From the IMG/VR virus record IMGVR_UViG_3300037585_000005, positions 1 to 23,971 of that record: a stretch of DNA of 23,971 bases; one strand, given 5' to 3'. Each line of letters begins with the position of its first letter. Position 1 is the stretch's first letter. A program made the position numbers and the translations under genes. The DNA is from a virus. Below, in pieces: positions 6,971 through 15,024 of this stretch. The notes beneath the pieces are model-generated. The model was not told where the DNA came from and did not search any database. It saw only the letters and a program-made list of their open reading frames with translations.

Positions 6971-7494
6971 GTGATTTTGAAATTAATTTAACTGATGTTG
7001 AAGAACTTGATACGAGTTCAATAGGACCTATGCCAGCTGGAGATTACGAATTAGTTGGACAAACCTGGGAAGCTAGGAAAAGCAAAGCCAACAACCATAG
7101 GATGATCAATATAACTTTTGAAGTTGTTGGTCCTCAATACGCTGGCAGAAAAGTTTGGGAAAACTTTATGCTAGAAGGTAATGGCCTGAATGTATCTAAA
7201 GGAAAGATTCGTAATTGGAGAAAAGCTATGGGCTTAAATCCTGACGTTGAAAACTTCAACCTTGAAGCTCTTGAGAGCATGATGAACGTTCCTTTTGATG
7301 CCACTCTAAAGATAGAGGTTGGTCAAGATAAAGGCGATGGAACTAAATGGGATGACAAAAACGTTATCGCCAAGTTCAATCCTAAAGCTGAATCAAAACC
7401 AGCACCTCAACAATCAGCACCTGCCCCAGAAACACCTGTCGAAGCTGTCGCATCTACTGATGACGATGACGATGGGTTTGATTGGGACAAGTAA
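6967..7494 (+). CDS. DUF669-like, SSB-type single-stranded DNA-binding protein
   Basis: A 175-aa protein resembling the DUF669 family, found beside Sak4-type recombinases and thought to act as single-strand binding protein. The conserved N-terminal block PAGDYELVGQTWE, then RMINITFEVVGPQYAGRKVWENFML, covers about residues 23-70. It is followed by a proline/alanine-rich linker (PKAESKPAPQQSAPAPETP) and an acidic tail DDDDDGFDWDK. That layout matches bacterial SSB (core, disordered linker, acidic tip for partner binding), although the tip is not the canonical DDIPF. It overlaps the recombinase gene by 4 bp. The last 13 bp also encode the start of the next gene. Confidence 0.8.
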   Translation: MSDFEINLTDVEELDTSSIGPMPAGDYELVGQTWEARKSKANNHRMINITFEVVGPQYAGRKVWENFMLEGNGLNVSKGKIRNWRKAMGLNPDVENFNLEALESMMNVPFDATLKIEVGQDKGDGTKWDDKNVIAKFNPKAESKPAPQQSAPAPETPVEAVASTDDDDDGFDWDK

Positions 7495-7679
7495 AAGAAT
7501 TTCATCGCAGAGTTACATTAACAGGTCACTTTGTTAGGAGAGAGGGACTCTGTGATGAGATAACCGAGCGAGTGGTTGATGCTCTCAATGACCTGAGTAA
7601 TGCTTCAACTGCTCCTCGCCTTCATTATTATAACGTATATGATAATGTGTTAATAATACACAAGGAAAAACATGGATGA
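7482..7679 (+). CDS. Hypothetical small protein (TTG start)
   Basis: A 65-aa open frame beginning with TTG at 7482, inside the codons for the acidic tail of the SSB-like protein. It ends with an 8-bp overlap into the next gene. Visible segments are HRRVTLTGHFVRREGLCDEI and a C-terminal strand-like YYNVYDNVLIIHKEKHG; I do not recognise it. No clear ribosome binding site precedes the TTG, so translation would rely on coupling. The gene is supported mainly because without it a 177-bp hole would interrupt an otherwise seamless operon, and because of the exact stop/start overlap at 7672-7679. Confidence 0.6.
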   Translation: MGQVKEFHRRVTLTGHFVRREGLCDEITERVVDALNDLSNASTAPRLHYYNVYDNVLIIHKEKHG

Positions 7680-7965
7680 AGATTTAATAAAAGTATTAGA
7701 CAAGAGGACATCAGACCTGGTGATGCAAGATCTAACTAATTGCATTGATAAATGGAGCAAGCTTGATTTGGATTCTGAGACGACAGTCGTTACGCTTTTA
7801 CAATTCACTATAGAGTTAATATTAAGACACTCAGATAATACATTTGATGCTATGGGCCTTATATCTGGAGTGCTTCTAGAAAAACTAGAGAATAATGAGA
7901 TTGACCAGGATCTTATGCAAGCTTTCTTTGACTTCAATGAATCTCAAAATGGTTCAGTTCACTAA
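7672..7965 (+). CDS. Hypothetical small acidic protein
   Basis: A 97-aa acidic, probably all-helical protein without recognisable domain, signal peptide or membrane segment. AAGGA precedes the ATG at good spacing. The stop TAA shares its last base with the ATG of the downstream helicase gene, so the two are translated in succession. Its position between the SSB-like protein and an SF2 helicase suggests an accessory role in DNA metabolism; this is inference from context only. Confidence 0.72.
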   Translation: MDEDLIKVLDKRTSDLVMQDLTNCIDKWSKLDLDSETTVVTLLQFTIELILRHSDNTFDAMGLISGVLLEKLENNEIDQDLMQAFFDFNESQNGSVH

Positions 7966-9629
7966 TGAAACTAAGATACTACCAAAGGGATGCAATAGAT
8001 TCCCTACACCATTGGTTTGAAACCAAACCATCTAACGAACATGCTTTAATTGCATTACCTACTGCAGCTGGGAAGACGATTATCTTCTCTCACTTTATTA
8101 AAGAAGTGTTGGCTAAAGACCCTAGAGCTAGGTTTATTGTCTTAGCACACAGAAAAGAATTAGTAGACCAAGCAGAAAAGAAACTTAAATCTGTATGGCC
8201 TGATGCTCCAGTTGGAGTATTAGCAGCAGGAATGAAACGCTTTGAGCATGATGCACAGATACTAATAGCCAGCAGAGATACATTGGCTTCACCCAAAAGA
8301 CTAGCCAAGGTTGGAAAGTTTGACTACATGATTATAGATGAAGCACACAACGTACCGCCTACATCACACACCAGGTATCAAAAGATTATCACTGAGTTAT
8401 CTGATCGTGGAGACATGAAGGTTATGGGTTGCACTGCAACACCCTACAGAATGGGTCAAGGATACATATACGGCAAGCGTAAGGACCATTTCTTTAAAGG
8501 TCTAGCCTACAGTGTATCTATACCAGAATTAATCAGAGAGGGCTATTTATGTAGGCTCTCGGCCTATGCTGTAAATGATAGAGCTATTATTGATGCTGGA
8601 GCTGTTAGTGTTAAGTTTAAAAATGGAGACTTTAGGGAGAAAGAACTAGAAGAAGTAGCTATGGTGGATGAAACCATAGTAGAAGTGGTAAGTGATTGGA
8701 TTGATAACGCTTACACTAAAGGCAGAACTGCTACTGTATTCTTTTGTGTATCAGTCTTACACGCTGAAAAGATGACACAATATTTGAAACAGTATGGTAT
8801 TAGTGCTGCTGTTATAACCGGAGAGACACCTATTAAAGAACGTAATCAAACGCTTGCTGACTTTGAAGCTGGCAAGATTCACGCTCTTTGTAATGTTGGT
8901 GTACTTACAGAAGGATGGGATGCTCCTAGAACAGATTGCATAGCATTACTTAGACCAACACAAAGCGTAGGACTGTATGTCCAGATGTGTGGCAGAGGCA
9001 TGAGAATACACGAAGACAAAACAAACTGCTTGCTTCTAGATTATGGAGAGAACGTTGCTAGACATGGATGTTTAGATGAAGTATCGCCTGGAGAGTCTGA
9101 AGGTAGGTATCGTCCTAAGATTTGTGCATCTTGTAATGCAATCAACTCACCATCAGCTAAAGCATGTGTTGAATGTGGACAAGTCTTTGAGGCAAAACAA
9201 GTTAAATCTTTATGGACTAAGAAAGAAAGAGAGGTAGCAAGAAGGACCAAAGCAGAAAAACAAGCTGTGCTTTCAGACGAAAGAGCTAAATCCAAGCCAG
9301 TCTTTAAACCTGTAACAGACATATTTGCTAAAGTAACTAAATCAAAAAGTGGAAGTGAATACTGTCAGGTAATTTTTACAGTAGGCAATGAGTTCTTTCC
9401 TAAGAAGATGCCTCTTATGTTTGGACATCCCACTGCACACCACATGGCTGTGCGTAAATGGAAGAAGATTACTAACGAATGGGGATCTCCGAAGCAAGCA
9501 TGGATGGCTGCTGAGTTGATAAATAATGGAGCCTTTGACTCTATAGCTGAGATAGTTGTGCAAAAGCAAGGTCAGTATGAGAACGTCATTGGTATTAGAA
9601 ATAAAAATAATGAGAGAATAAAGCTATGA
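7965..9629 (+). CDS. DEAD/DEAH-box SF2 helicase with zinc ribbon
   Basis: A 554-aa superfamily 2 helicase of the UvsW/SSL2-like type. RYYQRDAID at the N-terminus is the Q-like motif. Motif I PTAAGKT is at residues 32-38, motif II DEAH at 125-128, motif III region CTATP at 156-160, GVLTEGWDAP at about 312-321 and motif VI QMCGRGMR at 340-347. A zinc ribbon with CASC and CVEC (Cys387, 390, 401, 404) follows the helicase core, and a roughly 130-residue C-terminal extension contains FTVGNEFFPKKMPLMFG. It likely unwinds or remodels branched DNA during recombination-dependent replication. It has no clear ribosome binding site and overlaps the upstream stop by 1 bp, so its translation is coupled. 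Confidence 0.92.
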   Translation: MKLRYYQRDAIDSLHHWFETKPSNEHALIALPTAAGKTIIFSHFIKEVLAKDPRARFIVLAHRKELVDQAEKKLKSVWPDAPVGVLAAGMKRFEHDAQILIASRDTLASPKRLAKVGKFDYMIIDEAHNVPPTSHTRYQKIITELSDRGDMKVMGCTATPYRMGQGYIYGKRKDHFFKGLAYSVSIPELIREGYLCRLSAYAVNDRAIIDAGAVSVKFKNGDFREKELEEVAMVDETIVEVVSDWIDNAYTKGRTATVFFCVSVLHAEKMTQYLKQYGISAAVITGETPIKERNQTLADFEAGKIHALCNVGVLTEGWDAPRTDCIALLRPTQSVGLYVQMCGRGMRIHEDKTNCLLLDYGENVARHGCLDEVSPGESEGRYRPKICASCNAINSPSAKACVECGQVFEAKQVKSLWTKKEREVARRTKAEKQAVLSDERAKSKPVFKPVTDIFAKVTKSKSGSEYCQVIFTVGNEFFPKKMPLMFGHPTAHHMAVRKWKKITNEWGSPKQAWMAAELINNGAFDSIAEIVVQKQGQYENVIGIRNKNNERIKL

Positions 9630-10714
9630 CAATCGTTCATGATCTATTAGACCAGGTTGAATTAGATGAAAAAAAACATCAAAGGTTTTACTTAGGTATC
9701 AGTGGTATTGGTAATCCTAATCAACGTTTAGTATGGATGCGTTATCGTTGGTTGATGCCAGATGATTGGGAGCCTAGAGTATTGCGTTTGTTAGATCTAG
9801 GTAACGTAGTGGAAGATGATCTCATTAGGAAGCTCAGAAAGATACCTGGTGCAACGATTTATGATGTAGACAAGGATGGGAAGCAGTTTGAAACAAAAGC
9901 TCTAGGAGGGCACGTTAAAGGCCATATAGATGGTGTAGCGAATAATCTTCCGGGTTTGGATCAAGACAACCCATATCTACTAGAGTTCAAGACAGCTAAC
10001 GACAATCGCTTTAACAACCTAAATAAACTAGGTAGCTACTGTGAATGGTCCGATGAATACGCTGCTCAATTGCATTTATACATGGGATTCTTTAAGTTCA
10101 AACATGCTATAGCTATTGTTTATAATAAAAATAACTCAGACTTATATACTGAGATCGTAGAGTTTGATAAAGATCTATTTGATTCTTTAATTGAGAAAGC
10201 TAAAAACGTTCTATTGTCTGAGTCACCACCAGAAAATTACATACCTGAGACTGACTATCGCATTCGCAGTTACATGACTTCAGGGCAACAAGCTTCTTAC
10301 TTAGGCAGAGCTTTGCCTGGCAAAATGCACTGTCGTTCATGTCGGTTTGCAAAAGTAGATATAGATAAGGGAGACGCTCATTGGCATTGCGTTCAACACA
10401 ATCAAAAGATTAGCACTGATCGTCAGACTAAAGGATGTAAGCGTCATAACTATATTCCAGAATTAATACCGGCCACACTTATAGAGAAAGATGAGGACAT
10501 AGTTGTGTATGAGAAAGATGACTTTAGATTTGTTAACGTTCCAGCTGACAAAAGTTCTGAAGATACTAACTTCTACTCTAGTGAAGAGTTGATTCAGGTG
10601 GTTAACTCTGGGTTCCCTATGGATGTATTAGAAAAAGCTGATTGGATTAAGAGGTGTTTAAAAGGAACAATAGTTGAAATCAAGCCTTGGGTTCAGACAG
10701 GGGTTCCATTTTAG
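9626..10714 (+). CDS. PD-(D/E)XK nuclease, RecB/Cas4-like exonuclease
   Basis: A 362-aa nuclease. The PD-(D/E)XK active site is visible as GHIDG (Asp102), LEFKT (Glu120, Lys122) and AAQLHLYMG (Gln148), the order found in RecB/Cas4-type exonucleases. Four cysteines follow at residues 236, 239, 255 and 271 (CRSC, HWHC, KGC). They may hold zinc or an iron-sulphur cluster as in Cas4/AddB relatives. The likely role is resecting DNA ends to provide single strands for the Sak4/DUF669 pair. It starts with a 4-bp overlap behind the helicase. Its last 35 bp are antisense to the end of the RusA gene. The C-terminal 80 residues have no recognised domain. Confidence 0.85.
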   Translation: MTIVHDLLDQVELDEKKHQRFYLGISGIGNPNQRLVWMRYRWLMPDDWEPRVLRLLDLGNVVEDDLIRKLRKIPGATIYDVDKDGKQFETKALGGHVKGHIDGVANNLPGLDQDNPYLLEFKTANDNRFNNLNKLGSYCEWSDEYAAQLHLYMGFFKFKHAIAIVYNKNNSDLYTEIVEFDKDLFDSLIEKAKNVLLSESPPENYIPETDYRIRSYMTSGQQASYLGRALPGKMHCRSCRFAKVDIDKGDAHWHCVQHNQKISTDRQTKGCKRHNYIPELIPATLIEKDEDIVVYEKDDFRFVNVPADKSSEDTNFYSSEELIQVVNSGFPMDVLEKADWIKRCLKGTIVEIKPWVQTGVPF

Positions 10715-11084
10715 TTATTACTAGCTCGCACCTTGGATTGTCTTTGTCCACACCACCGAACTTATACACCACTTCTTTTATCTGATCGAAGCTGTCATCC
10801 TCTAGAATATTAGCTTTTACCAAAGCATCACACGCAAACTTATCTATGATTGAACAAGGATTACTAACATCCAATCTTCTTTTACTTCTAGCGTAGTAAG
10901 TGTAAGTTAAAACTACTGGCTCAGAAAAGCTATCAAAGCCTTCTAGTCTAGGCACAAGGTTATCTGAATAAACTCTTTTAGCTGTGGATAACACCCGGTA
11001 GTGAGCGTTGCGATAGTTGTTTAAGTTGAGAATGAACTTCTTATTCTTTGAGTAGAAGACTTCTAATGGTAAATCTATTTCCAA
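10680..11084 (-). CDS. RusA-like Holliday junction resolvase
   Basis: A 134-aa endonuclease of the RusA family, which cuts four-way DNA junctions. The core RRLDVSN (Asp72), then DKFACDAL (Asp81, Asp86) and ILEDDSFDQI (Asp96, Asp97), matches the acidic catalytic region of RusA. The usual DxDN doublet is DVSN here, so one of the two first Asp positions appears replaced, as in other phage members. It is the last gene of the leftward virion operon, starting 2 bp after the 1310-aa virion gene. It is therefore probably expressed late, when branched replication products must be trimmed before packaging. The 3' end overlaps the convergent nuclease gene by 35 bp. Confidence 0.85.
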   Translation of the reverse strand: MEIDLPLEVFYSKNKKFILNLNNYRNAHYRVLSTAKRVYSDNLVPRLEGFDSFSEPVVLTYTYYARSKRRLDVSNPCSIIDKFACDALVKANILEDDSFDQIKEVVYKFGGVDKDNPRCELVITKMEPLSEPKA

Positions 11085-11086
11085 GT

Positions 11087-14000
11087 TTAAGGTTTTCCTG
11101 TAAGAATTTTATTCAGTTCCTCCTCTCTTAAAACATCTGCTGCTCTTGTTCTTGAAGGACTTGTAGATTTTACACTAGGATCTATAAATTGTCCTTGCAA
11201 ACTTTGTGCAATTAAGTTTGCTCTAGTTGTTCCTAATTTACCTATAGGTAGTGGTTGAGCAGCTTTTCTTTCTGTACCTAGTAAAGCAAAATTCATCATT
11301 TCATCACTGATTTCTATCGGATTAAATAGTCCTGCCATCACCATGTCTCTATTGGCAACTTTTGCTATTTTTAATTGTTTGTCTATTTCATAAGTTTTTA
11401 AACCAAGCTTTCTTGCATCTTCAATAGCTGTATAAAGTGTTCGTAAAGAATTGTACCTAGACTCATTTGAATTTATATAACCTTGAATAAATTCATCTGC
11501 ATCTCTTTTGTTACTAGATCTTAAAAGCCGGTTGTATTCATTGGTTGTTTCTCTGATAGCTCGTTTAGCTTCAGCTGCTTTGTAGTAAAGCGATCTGTCA
11601 AGTTGAGGTTTAATTACTTTAATTCCAGAAAAAGCAGATACCATTGTTTCTGCAACATCAATTGGTTTACCTCTTGGTGAAATTACACCTTTTGTTCCAG
11701 TTGCTAATGATGCTGCTGCAGTAATAAAATCTTTTGGTACAACTTGCACACCATCTGCGTCAGTTTCAAATCTAATAGGAGTTGCAGTTGGAGAAACAGC
11801 ATTAAATGAATGAAGCATTCCCTTCATTACTTTTTCTCCAGGTGAATCTGATTCATTGTAAATAAGTTTACCTGTTGCTGTTTTGCCTTCATATGCTTCT
11901 GCTATAGATGCTGCTCCTAAACTCGGAGAAACAAAAGGATCAATCATTTCACCAACCATTCCGAAGGATGAATCAGTTAATATTCTCATTAAATTTTCTT
12001 CGTTTTTTTCTCCTTCAGCAACAGCATTAAATATAGCTTTAACAGGCCTTTGTAAGAAATCATATGGATTGGTGTAACTAAAGTTATAGAAGCCTGTGAT
12101 GTTACCTGCTTTATCAGTTCCTGTAGGAATTAATGTAGCTGTTTTTTCCCAAGGAGCAGCAAAGGATCTTTTATAAGCATCTATTTTTTCTTCTTCAGCT
12201 CCAGTTAAAGCTACTGCTGTAGCTGTTAGACCAGTAGGTATGCCAACAGTTACTGTCATACCACCAGCTATTCTTCTGGCACCTACTTTTTGCAACTCAA
12301 CACTATTGCTCGCAAGTTCTTTTATGCCTCTAGACATAGTGTTAACTGTATTTCTTATTATTTCAGCAGGGAAAGCTGTAAAGTTACCTATGACTGGTAA
12401 GTATTTTAATTCTTTTACTATCTCTGGAACTCTTGAGTAGGTAGGTGTTACGTTCAATGCTATGTCAGCAGCTTCACCTTTAATAAACTTATCTACAACA
12501 GTATCTCCAGCAGCCTTTAATTCACCCACATTAATAACAGGTTGGCCTTTATCATTTAATTTTATAAGACTTTGAATTTGAGGATCGGACATGTTCTTAC
12601 CAGCAGTTATTGGAAGCACTGTGTCATCTGTAGAATTAACTATAACCTTAGAAAGTTTTGATTGTTCTCCACTCCAGTTAATTAACCTAGCAGCGTTATC
12701 TGATCCTGTGTACGCTCTTTCTGCAATACCAAGCGGTCCTTCTTTTAACCTGGTCATGATTTCACCTATTGGTCTTGCTTTTAATCTTCCTAGAATTTCC
12801 ATGTTATTAGTTGAAAAAGCAGCAACGTCAGCTATTTCTTGTAGTTGAGTTCCTCTACCAACCATCAGATTATATTCAGATGCTTCTTTTATTTGATCAG
12901 CAAGTTTTGCTTTGCCTTTAGGATCAAATATTCCAGCAAAAGCTAACTTAAAATTCTTTGCAAAGTTACCACTCGGTCCCAAGTTACCATTCATCATAGC
13001 CATAAAAGGAACACTGGTATTGTTTCTTATTTGAGCAGTGGGACCAAGAATGGTTTTACCATATTGAGAAATGGCTTTTAAACCTAGAAGTCCTTGATAT
13101 GTTTTTTGTAATGGAGGAGGAACATTTTTTAACCATTGACTTGCAGTTTCATTTAAAGCTTCATGAAAAACTTCTGGTGCAAAAGTATTGTTTAAATGTC
13201 CTGCATCTTCTCCAAATTTAAAATATTGAACTCCATCAATGTAAGGGGCAGGGTCTGTTATCTTGCCATTTGGAAATAATTCTTCAGCTGTTTTTAAAAA
13301 TGTTGTTCTACCAGTTGCTTCAGCTGTGTCGTTTAAAAATCTTATTTCTTCAAAAGCTTTTGATTTTCCAGCTAAAGCTCCAAGCTTAGACATAGTTTCT
13401 GAGGCAGCAACAGATTCGTCTAGTAATGCTTTTTTCCAATCACTAGACTTAGAATAATCAAGTGCAGTAACTTCTCCCATAGCCTTTCTTACTGCTGGTA
13501 AATCTTTTAATGTCTTTCCTTTTAATGAACTAAAATTTATACCTTCCATAAACATCTCTGGAGTTTGAGTTCCTTTAGAGTTGCCAGGATTAACTAACTT
13601 AGAAAAAGCACTTTCAGCAGCATTTTTAGATTCAAGACCTGGTATTTTTTCTCGAATTTCTTTGATGGCTGCTTTTTTAAAATCTTTTGGAACTACATAA
13701 TTAGAATCTATCATGGCTCTGTAGGTAGTCGTTCCATATAATCCAATGTTCTCACCAATGGTTTCTCTTAATTGTTTTGGTATAAATAATCTAGAAATTG
13801 TTCCACTTGCATTTTGTTCACTAAAATCATAAATCAATTGTTGTTCTTGTTTAAATGCTCCTTGATTTCTTTTCAAGATTTTAGATATTTTATTATCTTC
13901 CCCTATTAACTTACCTGTTTTTTTATCTCTTGACATTATACCCAATGCTTCATAATCAATTTTTTTACCAGATCCTTCAAAACTTTTGACAGTTTTCATA

Positions 14001-15019
14001 GCATCGTTTTGATATTGCTTCATCTTAGTTTTCTTCGCTGGACCTACAAGATCAGGAAAATCTCTTTCTACTGCAAGTAATGGAGCACGATAAGTAGCTA
14101 TAGCTTTAGTGAGTTTTAAAGCATCGTCATCATTTAATTTACCACCAGTAGATGCTGCTGACTCTAAAGTATTCCTAATATTTCTCATTGAATCATTAAT
14201 CGGATTAACAAGATTAGATGTGTATAGCATCTTGGCTTGTATAATATCTGCTATAAGTTTGTTATTAGCTTTTGTTTGTTCGTATTTGCCACCATATTGG
14301 AAGAATTTTTTTATGTAATCCCAACTGCTTTTATCTGCTTTAGCAGCCATAGCCACGCCTTGAGATCCGTCTCCTACAGTTGCTTTAGCTAATGCTGACA
14401 TGTAAGGAGCAGCTAAATCTAGACCAGCACCCACACCTTTGACAGCACCTGACACAGCTGCAGGAACTGTATACATAATTGCTGCTGTCTCTCCAAATAC
14501 TTGTAGTCTTTCTGTTAGTCTTGCTAGAGCAGCATCTCTTCCCTGTAAAGTTTTTAATCTTTCTTCATCGCTTTCTTTATCAAACATCATATCTATAATT
14601 GTATCTACATCATCAGTAGCTACTGCTGCATCCATTGCAGCCAAACTTCCTAATTGTTTTAGCTTAGTCATTTTTGATAAAGCACTAACAGCACCTAAAC
14701 CTGGTATGCCAAATTGAGTAATTAATTGTGCTGTCTGTCCAGCTGTGCCCCCTACGTCTGGTTTAATAGCATCAAAGAAGTCATTAACATCGTCTGTTAC
14801 ATCTGTATCAAATAAAAGATCTATACCTGTAGTTGGTATGGTAACGAGTCCTTGAGGTATGGATACAGCACCAGCAACTATGCCTCGGCCTATGTCACCT
14901 ACAAGAGAATCAGAACCTTTTGATTTTTTAATAAAATTTTTACTGACTCGTTCTATTTCCTCTGGATCATTGCTATCAACAAAGACTTTTTGTCCATTTG
15001 GTAAACTAACTAAAGGCAT
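11087..15019 (-). CDS. Large virion protein, candidate internal/ejection protein (1310 aa)
   Basis: A 1310-aa protein, the largest in the window, mostly predicted helical and rich in Ala, Lys, Glu and Thr. The N-terminus (PLVSLPNGQKVFVDS) is followed by a Gly/Ala/Ile-rich, possibly membrane-active segment at about residues 42-68 (GRGIVAGAVSIPQG, then LVTIPTTGIDLL). A second hydrophobic stretch near residues 917-940 contains VTVGIPTGLTATAVALTG. I see no lysozyme, transglycosylase or protease motif. Size, composition and place at the end of the podovirus-like tail/virion cluster fit an internal virion protein that helps eject DNA, as gp15/gp16 do in T7. That assignment is inference; no family was recognised. 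It starts 5 bp after the upstream stop, without a clear ribosome binding site. Confidence 0.7.
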   Translation of the reverse strand: MPLVSLPNGQKVFVDSNDPEEIERVSKNFIKKSKGSDSLVGDIGRGIVAGAVSIPQGLVTIPTTGIDLLFDTDVTDDVNDFFDAIKPDVGGTAGQTAQLITQFGIPGLGAVSALSKMTKLKQLGSLAAMDAAVATDDVDTIIDMMFDKESDEERLKTLQGRDAALARLTERLQVFGETAAIMYTVPAAVSGAVKGVGAGLDLAAPYMSALAKATVGDGSQGVAMAAKADKSSWDYIKKFFQYGGKYEQTKANNKLIADIIQAKMLYTSNLVNPINDSMRNIRNTLESAASTGGKLNDDDALKLTKAIATYRAPLLAVERDFPDLVGPAKKTKMKQYQNDAMKTVKSFEGSGKKIDYEALGIMSRDKKTGKLIGEDNKISKILKRNQGAFKQEQQLIYDFSEQNASGTISRLFIPKQLRETIGENIGLYGTTTYRAMIDSNYVVPKDFKKAAIKEIREKIPGLESKNAAESAFSKLVNPGNSKGTQTPEMFMEGINFSSLKGKTLKDLPAVRKAMGEVTALDYSKSSDWKKALLDESVAASETMSKLGALAGKSKAFEEIRFLNDTAEATGRTTFLKTAEELFPNGKITDPAPYIDGVQYFKFGEDAGHLNNTFAPEVFHEALNETASQWLKNVPPPLQKTYQGLLGLKAISQYGKTILGPTAQIRNNTSVPFMAMMNGNLGPSGNFAKNFKLAFAGIFDPKGKAKLADQIKEASEYNLMVGRGTQLQEIADVAAFSTNNMEILGRLKARPIGEIMTRLKEGPLGIAERAYTGSDNAARLINWSGEQSKLSKVIVNSTDDTVLPITAGKNMSDPQIQSLIKLNDKGQPVINVGELKAAGDTVVDKFIKGEAADIALNVTPTYSRVPEIVKELKYLPVIGNFTAFPAEIIRNTVNTMSRGIKELASNSVELQKVGARRIAGGMTVTVGIPTGLTATAVALTGAEEEKIDAYKRSFAAPWEKTATLIPTGTDKAGNITGFYNFSYTNPYDFLQRPVKAIFNAVAEGEKNEENLMRILTDSSFGMVGEMIDPFVSPSLGAASIAEAYEGKTATGKLIYNESDSPGEKVMKGMLHSFNAVSPTATPIRFETDADGVQVVPKDFITAAASLATGTKGVISPRGKPIDVAETMVSAFSGIKVIKPQLDRSLYYKAAEAKRAIRETTNEYNRLLRSSNKRDADEFIQGYINSNESRYNSLRTLYTAIEDARKLGLKTYEIDKQLKIAKVANRDMVMAGLFNPIEISDEMMNFALLGTERKAAQPLPIGKLGTTRANLIAQSLQGQFIDPSVKSTSPSRTRAADVLREEELNKILTGKP

Positions 15020-15024
15020 TTTTA

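Noticed and set aside
7319-7537. Second plus-strand frame within the SSB-like gene
   Set aside because: It is a frameshifted reading of the DUF669-like gene, whose own frame has the conserved block and acidic tail.
10660-10740. Rho-independent terminator between the convergent operons
   Set aside because: I found no stem followed by a T-run on either strand.
11883-14717. Several plus-strand open frames of 64-92 codons inside the 1310-aa gene
   Set aside because: They are hydrophobic Ser/Pro-rich shadows of an AT-rich coding strand, lack ribosome binding sites and interrupt no gap.
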